A stretch of 8,395 nucleotides of DNA from an uncultured Faecalibacterium sp. (lineage in GTDB: Bacteria; Bacillota; Clostridia; Oscillospirales; Ruminococcaceae): NCBI GenBank assembly GCA_937907025.1, contig CALESJ010000033.1, positions 1-8,395 of the forward strand, in the 5' to 3' direction. The notes beneath the pieces are model-generated. The model made no database searches and was not told the origin of the DNA. It saw only the letters and a program-made list of their open reading frames with translations. Made by a program: the position numbers and the translations under genes. How positions within the stretch are numbered: position 1 is the stretch's first letter; every line of letters begins with the position of its first letter. Positions 1 to 6,237 of the stretch are shown here, piece by piece.

Positions 1-84
1 ACCGACAAATCAAAATATCGTCAAGAAAAGTGCATTGGATTTTTCCAGTGCCTTGAAAAAAGCATTAGACAGGAGTGGTTATGA
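1..84 (+). CDS. Possible C-terminal tail of an upstream gene (partial)
   Basis: The first reading frame is open from the left edge for 27 codons and ends in TGA at 82-84. That stop overlaps the ATG at 81 of hsdR in an ATGA arrangement, which is typical of translationally coupled genes in an operon. In type I restriction loci the gene before hsdR is often hsdS, hsdM or an accessory gene, but these 27 residues (ending in RQEWL) do not match an HsdS ending that I recognise. The second frame is also open, to a TGA at 122-124, so the assignment rests mainly on the ATGA overlap. Function unknown. Confidence 0.3.
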   Translation, partial: TDKSKYRQEKCIGFFQCLEKSIRQEWL

Positions 85-3000
85 TGTCGAATTTTGGCTT
101 TCTCAGAACGAAAAAAGAATATGAGTTGTTTGCCCCTGCCTGCGCGGAAGCCGAAAAAATTTATGCCTCTGCTCCTGCCATGTGCGCTGTTGGTTGCCGA
201 AAGGCACTGGAGCTGGCGGTTAAGTGGGTCTATGCGGCAGATAAAACCATGAAGATGCCCTACAAGGATAACCTGCAATCGCTTATCCATGAACCGTCCT
301 TCCGTTTCGCCGTAGATTCCAATACTTGGGGCAAGCTGCCTTTCATCATCAAGCTTGGTAATCTGGCAGTACATACAGAACGGAGTGTACAGTCCAGTGA
401 TGCCCTTGCATCCTTAAAAGGATTATTCGAGTTTGTCCAGTGGATTGATTATTGTTATGGTTCTGATTATCAGGAACGTGTATTTGATGAAAGTCTGATT
501 CCTACTGAAAAAGTAGCGGTAGATACTCGGAAAATCAAAGAGCAGGAAAGCTTACTAGGTGAAAAGGAAGCAGAGATTGAGGCGCTGCGCAAACAAATTG
601 AGCAGATGTCAGCCCAATATACTACTGAGAAAGAGAAACATCAGCAGGAGCGATCTTTCCAGCCAGAAGATTTGTCTGAGTTCCAGACGCGGAAAATTTA
701 TATTGACGTAGATTTGAAGTTCATGGGCTGGAAATTCGACGGTACCGATGCAGATGTACAGGAGGAATATCCTGTACAGGGTATGGCCGGTGTGGTGGGC
801 CAAATGGGCTACTGCGACTATGTGCTGTTTGGCAAAGATGGCCTTCCGCTGGCGGTGATTGAGGCCAAACGCACTAGCAAAGACCCTAACATTGGGCGGA
901 AGCAGGCAGTTCTATACGCGGATTGCTTGGAACGGAAATTTGGCCGCCGACCGATGATGTTTACTACTAACGGTTTTGAAACTTATTACTGGGACGACCA
1001 GTCTGGCCCGCAGCGCAAGGTCAGCGGCGTGTTCGGCAAGGAAGACTTACAAAAGCTGATGAACCGTCGCGCTGAACGGCAAGACTTGATGAGTATTCCT
1101 ATCGATGATAAAATCACAGATCGCTACTACCAAAAAGAGGCCATACGGGCTGTTTGCGATCAGATCGAACAAGGATTTCGTAAGCATCTTCTGGTAATGG
1201 CAACTGGTACGGGAAAAACGAGGACAGCCTCCAGCCTAACCGATGTACTCAGCCGTGGCAAGTGGATTACGAATGTTCTTTTTCTGGCTGACCGCACTGC
1301 CTTGGTAAAACAGGCAAAGGATGATTTTAAGCGGTATTTGCCAGATATGTCCCTCTGCAATCTGTGTTCCAACAAGGATGACCGAAATGCCCGGATTGTG
1401 TTTTCCACTTACCCAACGATTTTGAATGCCATTGATGATACGAAATCCAGAGATGGCCGCCAGTTGTTTACTCCGGCGCATTTTGATTTAATCATTATTG
1501 ATGAAAGCCACCGAAGTATTTTCAAAAAGTACCGGGCGATTTTTGAATACTTTGATGCTTTGATGGTTGGTCTTACTGCTACGCCGAAAACAGATGTAGA
1601 TCGGAACACCTACGATTTCTTTGAGATGGAGCATGGTGTCCCTACTTACGCCTATGATTATGAAACAGCGGTCTACCAAGACCATGTGCTGGTACCATAC
1701 TATAATTATGAGATCAAAACAAAGTTTTTGGATGAAGGCATTACTTACGATGATCTGTCCGATGAAGACAAAGAGCGTTACGAAGATGACTTCATTGAAG
1801 ATGGCATAATACCGGATTTTATCCCGTCCGCAGATCTGAACAAATTTGTATTTAACGAGAAAACGGTTGACATGGTTTTACAGGATTTGATGGAACGAGG
1901 TATCAAGGTCGCAGGTGGAGATCGGTTGGGTAAAACCATTATCTTTGCGCAGAATAAACGCCATGCTGAATTTATTCTGGAGCGGTTTAACAAACTCTAC
2001 CCTCAGTATCACGGTTCATTTGCCCAGCGCGTGATTTGTGATGATAGTTATGCTCAGACCATCATAGATGATTTCAAACAGCCGGAGAAAGAGCCGCATA
2101 TTGCCGTGTCCGTGGATATGATGGACACTGGTATTGATGTGCCGGAATGCGTCAATCTGGTGTTTTTCAAGAAGGTGCGCTCCAAGGCAAAGTTTTGGCA
2201 GATGATTGGACGTGGCACCCGTTTGTGTAAGGGCTTATCCTGTGTGGATCAGGTTGATGGAGTATATACGGATAAACGGCGCTTCTTGATTTTCGATTAC
2301 TGCGGCAATTTTGAATATTTCCGGGAACACAAGGAAGGATATGAAGCCAGGGAAACAAAGACATTGTCGGAGAATATTTTCGGCAAGCAGATTAAAATTG
2401 CTATGGCTTTGCAAGAAAGCACCTTTGCAGGAGAAAACTACCAGGCGTGGCGAAACGAACTTGTTGAGACCTGCCATAAACAAGTTACAGCATTGAACCC
2501 AGAGTTGATTTCCGTAAAACTACGGATGCAGTATGTGGAGAAATATAAAAAGCAGGACGCCTTTCTTTCTATCAGTGAGGGTGACAAAGGCGAGTTGCTG
2601 ACACAGATCGCACCGCTTGTTCAATCGGAAGAAACTGATGAATTCGCCAAGCGTTTTGATAACTTCATGTACGGGCTGATGTTGGCACATATTGAACAGA
2701 TGCCTGCTTTCAAATATGCAAAAAAGCAGTTGTGTGACACTGCTTCTCTGCTGGAGCACAAGGCGAATATTCCGCAGATTAAGGAAAAGTTGCCGCTTCT
2801 ACAGGGAATCCATACCGATGTCTTTTGGGACGCCAATGATATTCTGCTGTTTGAGAAGGTTCGGAAAGAGCTTCGTGGTTTGATTCGTTTTTTGGATGAA
2901 GATGGCGGAGGGCAAAAACGTATTATTACCAAACTTGCTGATCCAATTATAGATAGCCAGGAAGGAGTTCAGCTGGATATAGCGTATGACTTTGAAGACT

Positions 3001-3461
3001 ACCGTGCCAAAGTAAACCGCTATGTCAATGAGCACGGAAATACGCTGGCTATTTACAAGCTGACCCATAATATTCCGTTGACTACGGGCGATTATCAGGA
3101 GCTGGAACGAGTGCTAACAAGCGAGCTTGGAAGCAAAGAAGATTATAAACGGGAATTTGGTGATACACCTTTTGGACTGTTAATTCGCAAGATTGCCAAG
3201 TTGGATCACGAGGCGGCCATGCAGGCATTTTCTGCCTTTATTAACGACCAATCCTTAAATCAGAAGCAGATTTCCTTTGTAAAAAAAATCATCAATCACA
3301 TAGAACTGAATGGGTATATGGAAAATGTTTCAGAACTTACAAAGCCGCCCTTTGACAAACCGGTTAGCTTTATTAAACTGTTTGATGTAAAGACTAGAAC
3401 AGCCTTGATAGCAACTATAAATCAGATTCGTGAGAATGCTGTTCAGATAGTAGCATCTTAA
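81..3461 (+). CDS. hsdR: Type I restriction-modification system endonuclease/translocase subunit HsdR, with N-terminal DUF4145
   Basis: This is the motor and nuclease subunit of a type I restriction enzyme. With HsdM and HsdS it translocates unmodified DNA using ATP and cuts it at a distance. The protein has 1126 residues, normal for the family. Residues 1-130 resemble DUF4145 and residues about 148-193 are a charged coiled coil. The PD-(D/E)xK nuclease core shows D246, E261 and K263 (VIEAK). The SF2 motor shows Walker A ATGTGKT (374-380), DESH (474-477), GLTATPK (ending 503), motif V with DTGID (682-686) and QMIGRGTR (707-714). The C-terminal third fits the EcoEI R-type helical domain. AGGAG at 71-75 lies 5 nt before ATG 81 and 8 nt before ATG 84; a GTG at 75 overlaps this site and is unlikely. 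ATG 84 is an equally good start. All motifs are intact, so it should be active if hsdM and hsdS, presumably to the left, are present. It looks richer in A+T than the genes to its right, suggesting separate acquisition. Confidence 0.95.
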   Translation: MMSNFGFLRTKKEYELFAPACAEAEKIYASAPAMCAVGCRKALELAVKWVYAADKTMKMPYKDNLQSLIHEPSFRFAVDSNTWGKLPFIIKLGNLAVHTERSVQSSDALASLKGLFEFVQWIDYCYGSDYQERVFDESLIPTEKVAVDTRKIKEQESLLGEKEAEIEALRKQIEQMSAQYTTEKEKHQQERSFQPEDLSEFQTRKIYIDVDLKFMGWKFDGTDADVQEEYPVQGMAGVVGQMGYCDYVLFGKDGLPLAVIEAKRTSKDPNIGRKQAVLYADCLERKFGRRPMMFTTNGFETYYWDDQSGPQRKVSGVFGKEDLQKLMNRRAERQDLMSIPIDDKITDRYYQKEAIRAVCDQIEQGFRKHLLVMATGTGKTRTASSLTDVLSRGKWITNVLFLADRTALVKQAKDDFKRYLPDMSLCNLCSNKDDRNARIVFSTYPTILNAIDDTKSRDGRQLFTPAHFDLIIIDESHRSIFKKYRAIFEYFDALMVGLTATPKTDVDRNTYDFFEMEHGVPTYAYDYETAVYQDHVLVPYYNYEIKTKFLDEGITYDDLSDEDKERYEDDFIEDGIIPDFIPSADLNKFVFNEKTVDMVLQDLMERGIKVAGGDRLGKTIIFAQNKRHAEFILERFNKLYPQYHGSFAQRVICDDSYAQTIIDDFKQPEKEPHIAVSVDMMDTGIDVPECVNLVFFKKVRSKAKFWQMIGRGTRLCKGLSCVDQVDGVYTDKRRFLIFDYCGNFEYFREHKEGYEARETKTLSENIFGKQIKIAMALQESTFAGENYQAWRNELVETCHKQVTALNPELISVKLRMQYVEKYKKQDAFLSISEGDKGELLTQIAPLVQSEETDEFAKRFDNFMYGLMLAHIEQMPAFKYAKKQLCDTASLLEHKANIPQIKEKLPLLQGIHTDVFWDANDILLFEKVRKELRGLIRFLDEDGGGQKRIITKLADPIIDSQEGVQLDIAYDFEDYRAKVNRYVNEHGNTLAIYKLTHNIPLTTGDYQELERVLTSELGSKEDYKREFGDTPFGLLIRKIAKLDHEAAMQAFSAFINDQSLNQKQISFVKKIINHIELNGYMENVSELTKPPFDKPVSFIKLFDVKTRTALIATINQIRENAVQIVAS

Positions 3462-3466
3462 CAGCG

Positions 3467-3518
3467 AACCGGCACACAGATTTTCATGCAGATAAGCTGT
3501 TAAATCTGTGTGCCGGTT
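3467..3518 (+). terminator. 17-bp perfect inverted repeat after hsdR, likely terminator
   Basis: The arms 3467-3483 and 3502-3518 are exact reverse complements (AACCGGCACACAGATTT and its complement) around an 18-nt loop, beginning 6 nt after the hsdR stop codon. The position and stem strength suit a transcription terminator for the restriction operon. Only three T residues follow the right arm, so it is not a textbook rho-independent site. The same repeat could instead be a protein-binding or element-boundary site. Confidence 0.5.
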
Positions 3519-3590
3519 TCATGTTCGGGTAGGAAAAATCTAACAGCCCCAGATGGGATAGATAACCTCTGCACGAACATAAAGGGGTGT

Positions 3591-3652
3591 CCAGAGGGGC
3601 GCAGTCCCTTTGGCTCTGGGTTTCCAATAGGGGCGAGCAGCATCCCTGTTGG
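3591..3652 (+). repeat. Two similar tandem hairpins upstream of the putative nic site
   Basis: Hairpin A pairs 3591-3598 (CCAGAGGG) with 3606-3613 (CCCTTTGG), 8 bp with one G-T wobble. Hairpin B pairs 3624-3632 (CCAATAGGG) with 3644-3652 (CCCTGTTGG), 9 bp with one wobble. Both share the pattern TCCA..AGGGGCG..CAG..TCCCT..TGGC, so they look like diverged copies of one unit. Hairpin B directly abuts the oriT-like hairpin. They may be accessory relaxase- or host-factor-binding structures, a single-strand origin, or part of a structured RNA; the sequence does not decide. Confidence 0.55.
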
Positions 3653-3697
3653 CACACGACTTTCCCCCGGAAAGTCTAGTGTGTTATACCTTTGTAG
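3653..3697 (+). other. Putative MobV (pMV158-type) origin of transfer, nic at about 3683/3684
   Basis: CACACGACTTTCC (3653-3665) pairs with 3669-3683 to form a 13-bp stem with a CCC loop and a two-base bulge. The 3' foot reads TAGTGTG (3677-3683) followed by TTATACC. The pMV158 MobM relaxase is known to cut at GTGTG/TT. As I recall its oriT, it also has a CACAC..ACTTT / AAAGT.TAGTGTG hairpin followed by TTATACTTTACATG. This site follows that layout, ending TTATACCTTTGTAG. A MobV-family relaxase begins at 8245 in the same window. I saw no second GTGTGTTATAC site here, and none just upstream of the relaxase gene. The match is from memory, not an alignment. Confidence 0.72.
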
Positions 3698-3770
3698 AGC
3701 AGATGGCAGCCGGAGCTTTAGCACACCCCGGAAAGTGTGGCTACAGTTGCGGCGTTCTGGCGGGAAAGGT

Positions 3771-3786
3771 TGCCCCATGCGGGGCA
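3771..3786 (+). repeat. Short GC-rich hairpin
   Basis: TGCCCC (3771-3776) and GGGGCA (3781-3786) are perfect reverse complements around the loop ATGC. It lies between the oriT-like site and the minus-strand terminator. It has no T tract on either side, so it is not a terminator by itself, and its role is unknown. Confidence 0.4.
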
Positions 3787-3799
3787 GCATAAGCGACAG

Positions 3800-3840
3800 A
3801 AAAAGCTGGCAGGCGGTGCGGATATACACTGTCTGCCAGC
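3800..3840 (-). terminator. Rho-independent terminator of the regulator/sigma operon
   Basis: 3805-3812 (GCTGGCAG) is the exact complement of 3833-3840, and the pairing extends through most of 3813-3818 with 3827-3832. Read on the minus strand, the stem is followed at once by five T residues (complement of A at 3800-3804). It starts 60 nt past the sigma gene's stop. It would stop minus-strand transcription before it crosses the oriT-like region. Confidence 0.75.
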
Positions 3841-3900
3841 CTTGCCATCTGCGGAACAAAGGTATATCAAAGCCCCCGTCAGTCGTTGCTTACCATCGTA

Positions 3901-4563
3901 TCAGAACCACCACGGCAGCTTCCCGCGTAAGCTGTCCATCGCCTCGCCCTCCACCTTCTTTGTCCGGCTCTCGCTAAGATGGAAATGGAGCGCCGCGCCG
4001 ATCAGCGGGTGCTCGATTCCATCGGTAAAACCGTAGCGGTACAGAAGATAGGTCTGTTCTCTGGCAGTCAGCTTGTCCAGCGCCGCATATAATTCTATCA
4101 GTTGCTCTTTTTGGATATAGATTTGCTCCGGCGTTTGGGTGTAAGGGTCGGCTATGGCTTCGATTCGCAGCATCCGTTCATCATCAGAGAGAACGTCATC
4201 CAGATATACTCTCTGGAAGCCAGGGCCGTCTTTCTTATCCACCATCCGTTGTTCAAACTGAGCGAGGGCTGCGCGAATGCAGTCCGTCATGGCGTTGCGG
4301 ATTGCCGGTGCTGCATAAGTCAGAAATTTCATGTCCCGTCCGGCGTCAAACAAAGGGATCGCGTTCAGCAGGCCGATACTTCCCTCCTGTACCAAATCAT
4401 CTAAATCAATTCCAATATCATTTTCATCCAGCCCCATACTCCGGTATTGCTCCAACGCTATTTTTCGGATGAATCCCAGATTGTATTCCAGCAGAATGTC
4501 ACGGGCAACTGTATCCCCTTTCTGTGCCAGCCTGCACAGCTGTTCATTGCTCCGGGTCGGCAT
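3901..4563 (-). CDS. Sigma-70 family RNA polymerase sigma factor, mobile-element type
   Basis: A predicted 220-residue sigma factor that would direct RNA polymerase to a limited set of promoters, perhaps those of the element itself. Residues about 23-100 fit region 2: DLVQEGSIGLLNAI (56-69) is the core-binding 2.2 segment, and the following FDAGRDMKFLTYAAPAIRNAM segment is the 2.3/2.4 promoter-melting and -10-reading part. Residues about 160-213 fit region 4, with LTAREQTYLLYRYGFTDG and then a helix-turn-helix that reads the -35. No full region 1 or region 3 is visible, so it is a short sigma factor. The end LPWWF is one I associate with sigma-like proteins of Firmicutes mobile elements. AAGGAG (complement of 4571-4576) lies 7 nt before the ATG. 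The first 20 bases overlap the end of the upstream regulator gene, so the two are co-transcribed and probably translationally coupled. Its target promoters are not known. Confidence 0.88.
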   Translation of the reverse strand: MPTRSNEQLCRLAQKGDTVARDILLEYNLGFIRKIALEQYRSMGLDENDIGIDLDDLVQEGSIGLLNAIPLFDAGRDMKFLTYAAPAIRNAMTDCIRAALAQFEQRMVDKKDGPGFQRVYLDDVLSDDERMLRIEAIADPYTQTPEQIYIQKEQLIELYAALDKLTAREQTYLLYRYGFTDGIEHPLIGAALHFHLSESRTKKVEGEAMDSLRGKLPWWF

Positions 4564-5383
4564 TTTGCTTCTCCTTCGCGTGGTCTAAGGTAGATTGGAG
4601 AAATTCCGTCAGCGCCTGACCAAACTTGTCCAACGCTTCCTTTTGCACGCCGTCCATTCCTGCTGCGCTCTGGGTAACGGCGGCGGAAATCATTTCGGGC
4701 GTGATAGTCGGAGTATGGACATCTGCCCCTTTGGTGAGTTCGGTGAACATCTGCTGGGTAATGCCCTTAGTCAAAGCCTGCGCCGCTGTAAAATCGTTGC
4801 CGATCTCTTTCTTCACTTCCCGCAGAGCCGCCATGAAAGTATTCTGTATTATTGTCAGGTCTGCCTGATATACAGGGACTTTCTGCCTGTTGACAGTTCT
4901 GGCAGCCTGCACCGCAGCGTCTGTTTTATTGTTCCGGCGCAGCATGGCGCTGAGGGTAGTAAGCATCTGGTTCTGCCCGGCGAAACCGGCGGCCAGCGTA
5001 TCATCAAAATATTGTTCGATCATGTAGGTGACTTCTGCAAAGCGCGGGCTTTCCAAAAGGCGGTTGACGATCTCAGCATTAGTTTTCCCGGTGTACAGAT
5101 TCCGCGCCGCCTGCACCGACAGGCCCAGTTCCTCAATATCAAAATTTGTCCGGTCGGGCGTGTTGACTTCGCCTAACAGGAAATCTGTGGAGACTTCAAA
5201 CACTTTCGCAATGCGGAGCAAATGTTCTGTGCTGATCTTATCGGTCTTGCCGCTGACAAACCGGCTGATGGCGCTCTCGGTGCTGCCGATGCGGGTCGCC
5301 AGCTGGGCCTGGGTAATTTTATGTTCCTTCATAAGCTCCTGCATCCGCTGCCGGATATTGCCGGGCAGATAGGCTCCCTCCAT
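4544..5383 (-). CDS. Cro/CI (XRE) family helix-turn-helix transcriptional regulator
   Basis: A predicted 279-residue DNA-binding regulator. Residues about 9-71 form an HTH_3 domain: TQAQLATRIG is the second helix, TESAISRFVSGK carries the recognition helix, and HLLRIAKVFEVSTDFLLG is the typical closing segment. The remaining 200 residues are a helical region that I do not recognise; it may dimerise or sense a signal. ATG 5383 is chosen because AGAGG (complement of 5392-5396) lies 8 nt before it; a GTG at 5392 in the same frame overlaps that site and would leave no spacing. A strong promoter lies 36 nt upstream, and a palindrome over its -10 suggests autorepression. The gene is divergent from the replication pair and overlaps the sigma gene by 20 nt, so it is the likely master switch of the element. 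Confidence 0.88.
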   Translation of the reverse strand: MEGAYLPGNIRQRMQELMKEHKITQAQLATRIGSTESAISRFVSGKTDKISTEHLLRIAKVFEVSTDFLLGEVNTPDRTNFDIEELGLSVQAARNLYTGKTNAEIVNRLLESPRFAEVTYMIEQYFDDTLAAGFAGQNQMLTTLSAMLRRNNKTDAAVQAARTVNRQKVPVYQADLTIIQNTFMAALREVKKEIGNDFTAAQALTKGITQQMFTELTKGADVHTPTITPEMISAAVTQSAAGMDGVQKEALDKFGQALTEFLQSTLDHAKEKQNADPEQ

Positions 5384-5418
5384 GTGATGCACCTCTTTTC
5401 TGAAAACTCTCTTTATCC

Positions 5419-5447
5419 ATTATACCTTATAAAACCAGCGTGGGCAA
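5419..5447 (-). promoter_or_regulatory. SigA-type promoter of the regulator/sigma operon
   Basis: On the minus strand a -35 TTGCCC (5447-5442) and a perfect -10 TATAAT (5424-5419) are separated by exactly 17 nt. Transcription should start near 5412, giving a leader of about 29 nt that holds the AGAGG ribosome binding site for ATG 5383. Confidence 0.78.
5420..5432. promoter_or_regulatory. Candidate operator palindrome over the -10 box
   Basis: TTATA (5420-5424) and TATAA (5428-5432) are exact inverted copies around a 3-bp centre. The palindrome covers most of the -10 box, where a bound Cro/CI-type repressor would block polymerase. An AT-rich palindrome can arise by chance next to a TATAAT box, so this is only a candidate site for the regulator encoded by the same operon. 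Confidence 0.35.
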
Positions 5448-5465
5448 ATGCTTTCCGCTGGTTTC

Positions 5466-5514
5466 GCCGCTCTGAGGTCTTGCATTTTTGCAAGATTTCA
5501 GGGCGGCATTTTTT
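5466..5514 (+). terminator. Plus-strand terminator-like stem-loop upstream of the replication genes
   Basis: 5466-5484 pairs with 5489-5507 over 19 positions: GCCGC, CTGA and TCTTGCA pair exactly, and the three remaining positions are G-T wobbles. The loop is TTTT, and ATTTTTT follows at 5508-5514. The wobbles pair only in RNA copied from the plus strand, and the T run is on that side only, so the direction is clear. It is 102 nt before the start of the zinc-finger gene. It may insulate that gene from read-through or act as an attenuator. Confidence 0.72.
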
Positions 5515-5616
5515 CGTTTCTTGCACTTTTGGCGGATTTTTCGGTCTATAGGCTTTTTCCCCGTATATTCAGGCAGACGGGCAGATACCGTCAATAAATG
5601 ATGGAGGGCATAGCCT

Positions 5617-6237
5617 ATGAATTTATTTGAAACTGTAAAATCCGCTGTCACTGTCAAGCAGGCCGCTGAATACTACGGATACAAGGTCAACCGGAGCGAT
5701 ATGATCTGCTGCCCCTTCCACGATGACCGGCACCCTAGCATGAAGCTGAACAAAGATTATTTCTACTGCTTTGGCTGTGGAGCCACTGGCGACGTGATCG
5801 ATTTTGTGGCAAGACTGTTCGGTCTGAGCAGCTATGAGGCCGCAAAGAAGCTGGCCTATGATTTCGGCATCAACCCGGACAACCCCCCGGTAGCGATGGC
5901 GCTGAAAAAGCCGTATCCGCTGGCACGGGTATTTCGCAATGATGAGATGTACTGCCAGCGGGTGCTGTGTGATTATCTGCACCTGCTGGAACGCTGGAAG
6001 ATCGAGTATGCGCCGCAATCGCCGGAGGACAATCTGGACGACCGTTTTGTGGAAGCGGGCCAGATGCTTGAATATGTGGAGTATCTTCTGGATGTTCTCA
6101 TGTTTGCGGAACTGGAACAGCGTGTGAAAACGGTAGATATGTTGCTGAAGGCCGCAACCATCGCCGAACTGGAGCAGAGACTCAAACGTCTGGAAAAGGA
6201 GGTGCAGCACCATGGCGAAGAACGAGCAATCGCGTGA
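5617..6237 (+). CDS. Stand-alone CHC2 zinc-finger protein (primase-associated)
   Basis: A 206-residue protein with a DnaG-type CHC2 zinc ribbon, the part of bacterial primases that recognises the priming sequence on single-stranded DNA. Zinc ligands are C32 and H35 in CCPFHDD and C51 and C54 in YCFGCGATGD, with the typical HPSMKLN and GDVIDFV context. Residues 1-85 make up this domain. The rest (about 95-206) is helical, ends in a charged segment rich in E, K and L that may form a coiled coil, and shows no TOPRIM catalytic motifs. GGAGGG (5603-5608) lies 8 nt before ATG 5617. The last 26 bases overlap the helicase gene, so the pair is co-translated and probably works together in replicating the element or making the second strand after transfer. 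No convincing promoter is seen; TATATT at 5564-5569 is the best -10 but lacks a good -35. Confidence 0.88.
   Translation: MNLFETVKSAVTVKQAAEYYGYKVNRSDMICCPFHDDRHPSMKLNKDYFYCFGCGATGDVIDFVARLFGLSSYEAAKKLAYDFGINPDNPPVAMALKKPYPLARVFRNDEMYCQRVLCDYLHLLERWKIEYAPQSPEDNLDDRFVEAGQMLEYVEYLLDVLMFAELEQRVKTVDMLLKAATIAELEQRLKRLEKEVQHHGEERAIA

Noticed and set aside
2..124. Second-frame open stretch at the left edge as the upstream gene
   Set aside because: It would overlap hsdR by about 40 bases, and the ATGA junction favours the first frame. It cannot be excluded without the upstream sequence.
3665..3736. Direct repeat of CCCCGGAAAGT at 3665-3675 and 3726-3736 as a second nic site
   Set aside because: The second copy is followed by GTGGCTAC rather than TAGTGTG|TTATAC and forms only a weak hairpin, so it lacks the MobV cleavage motif.
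3510..3977. 155-codon plus-strand open frame across the oriT region and the end of the sigma gene
   Set aside because: It has no ribosome binding site, runs through all the hairpins, overlaps the end of the sigma gene on the other strand, and has a low-complexity S/R/G/P-rich composition typical of a spurious frame.
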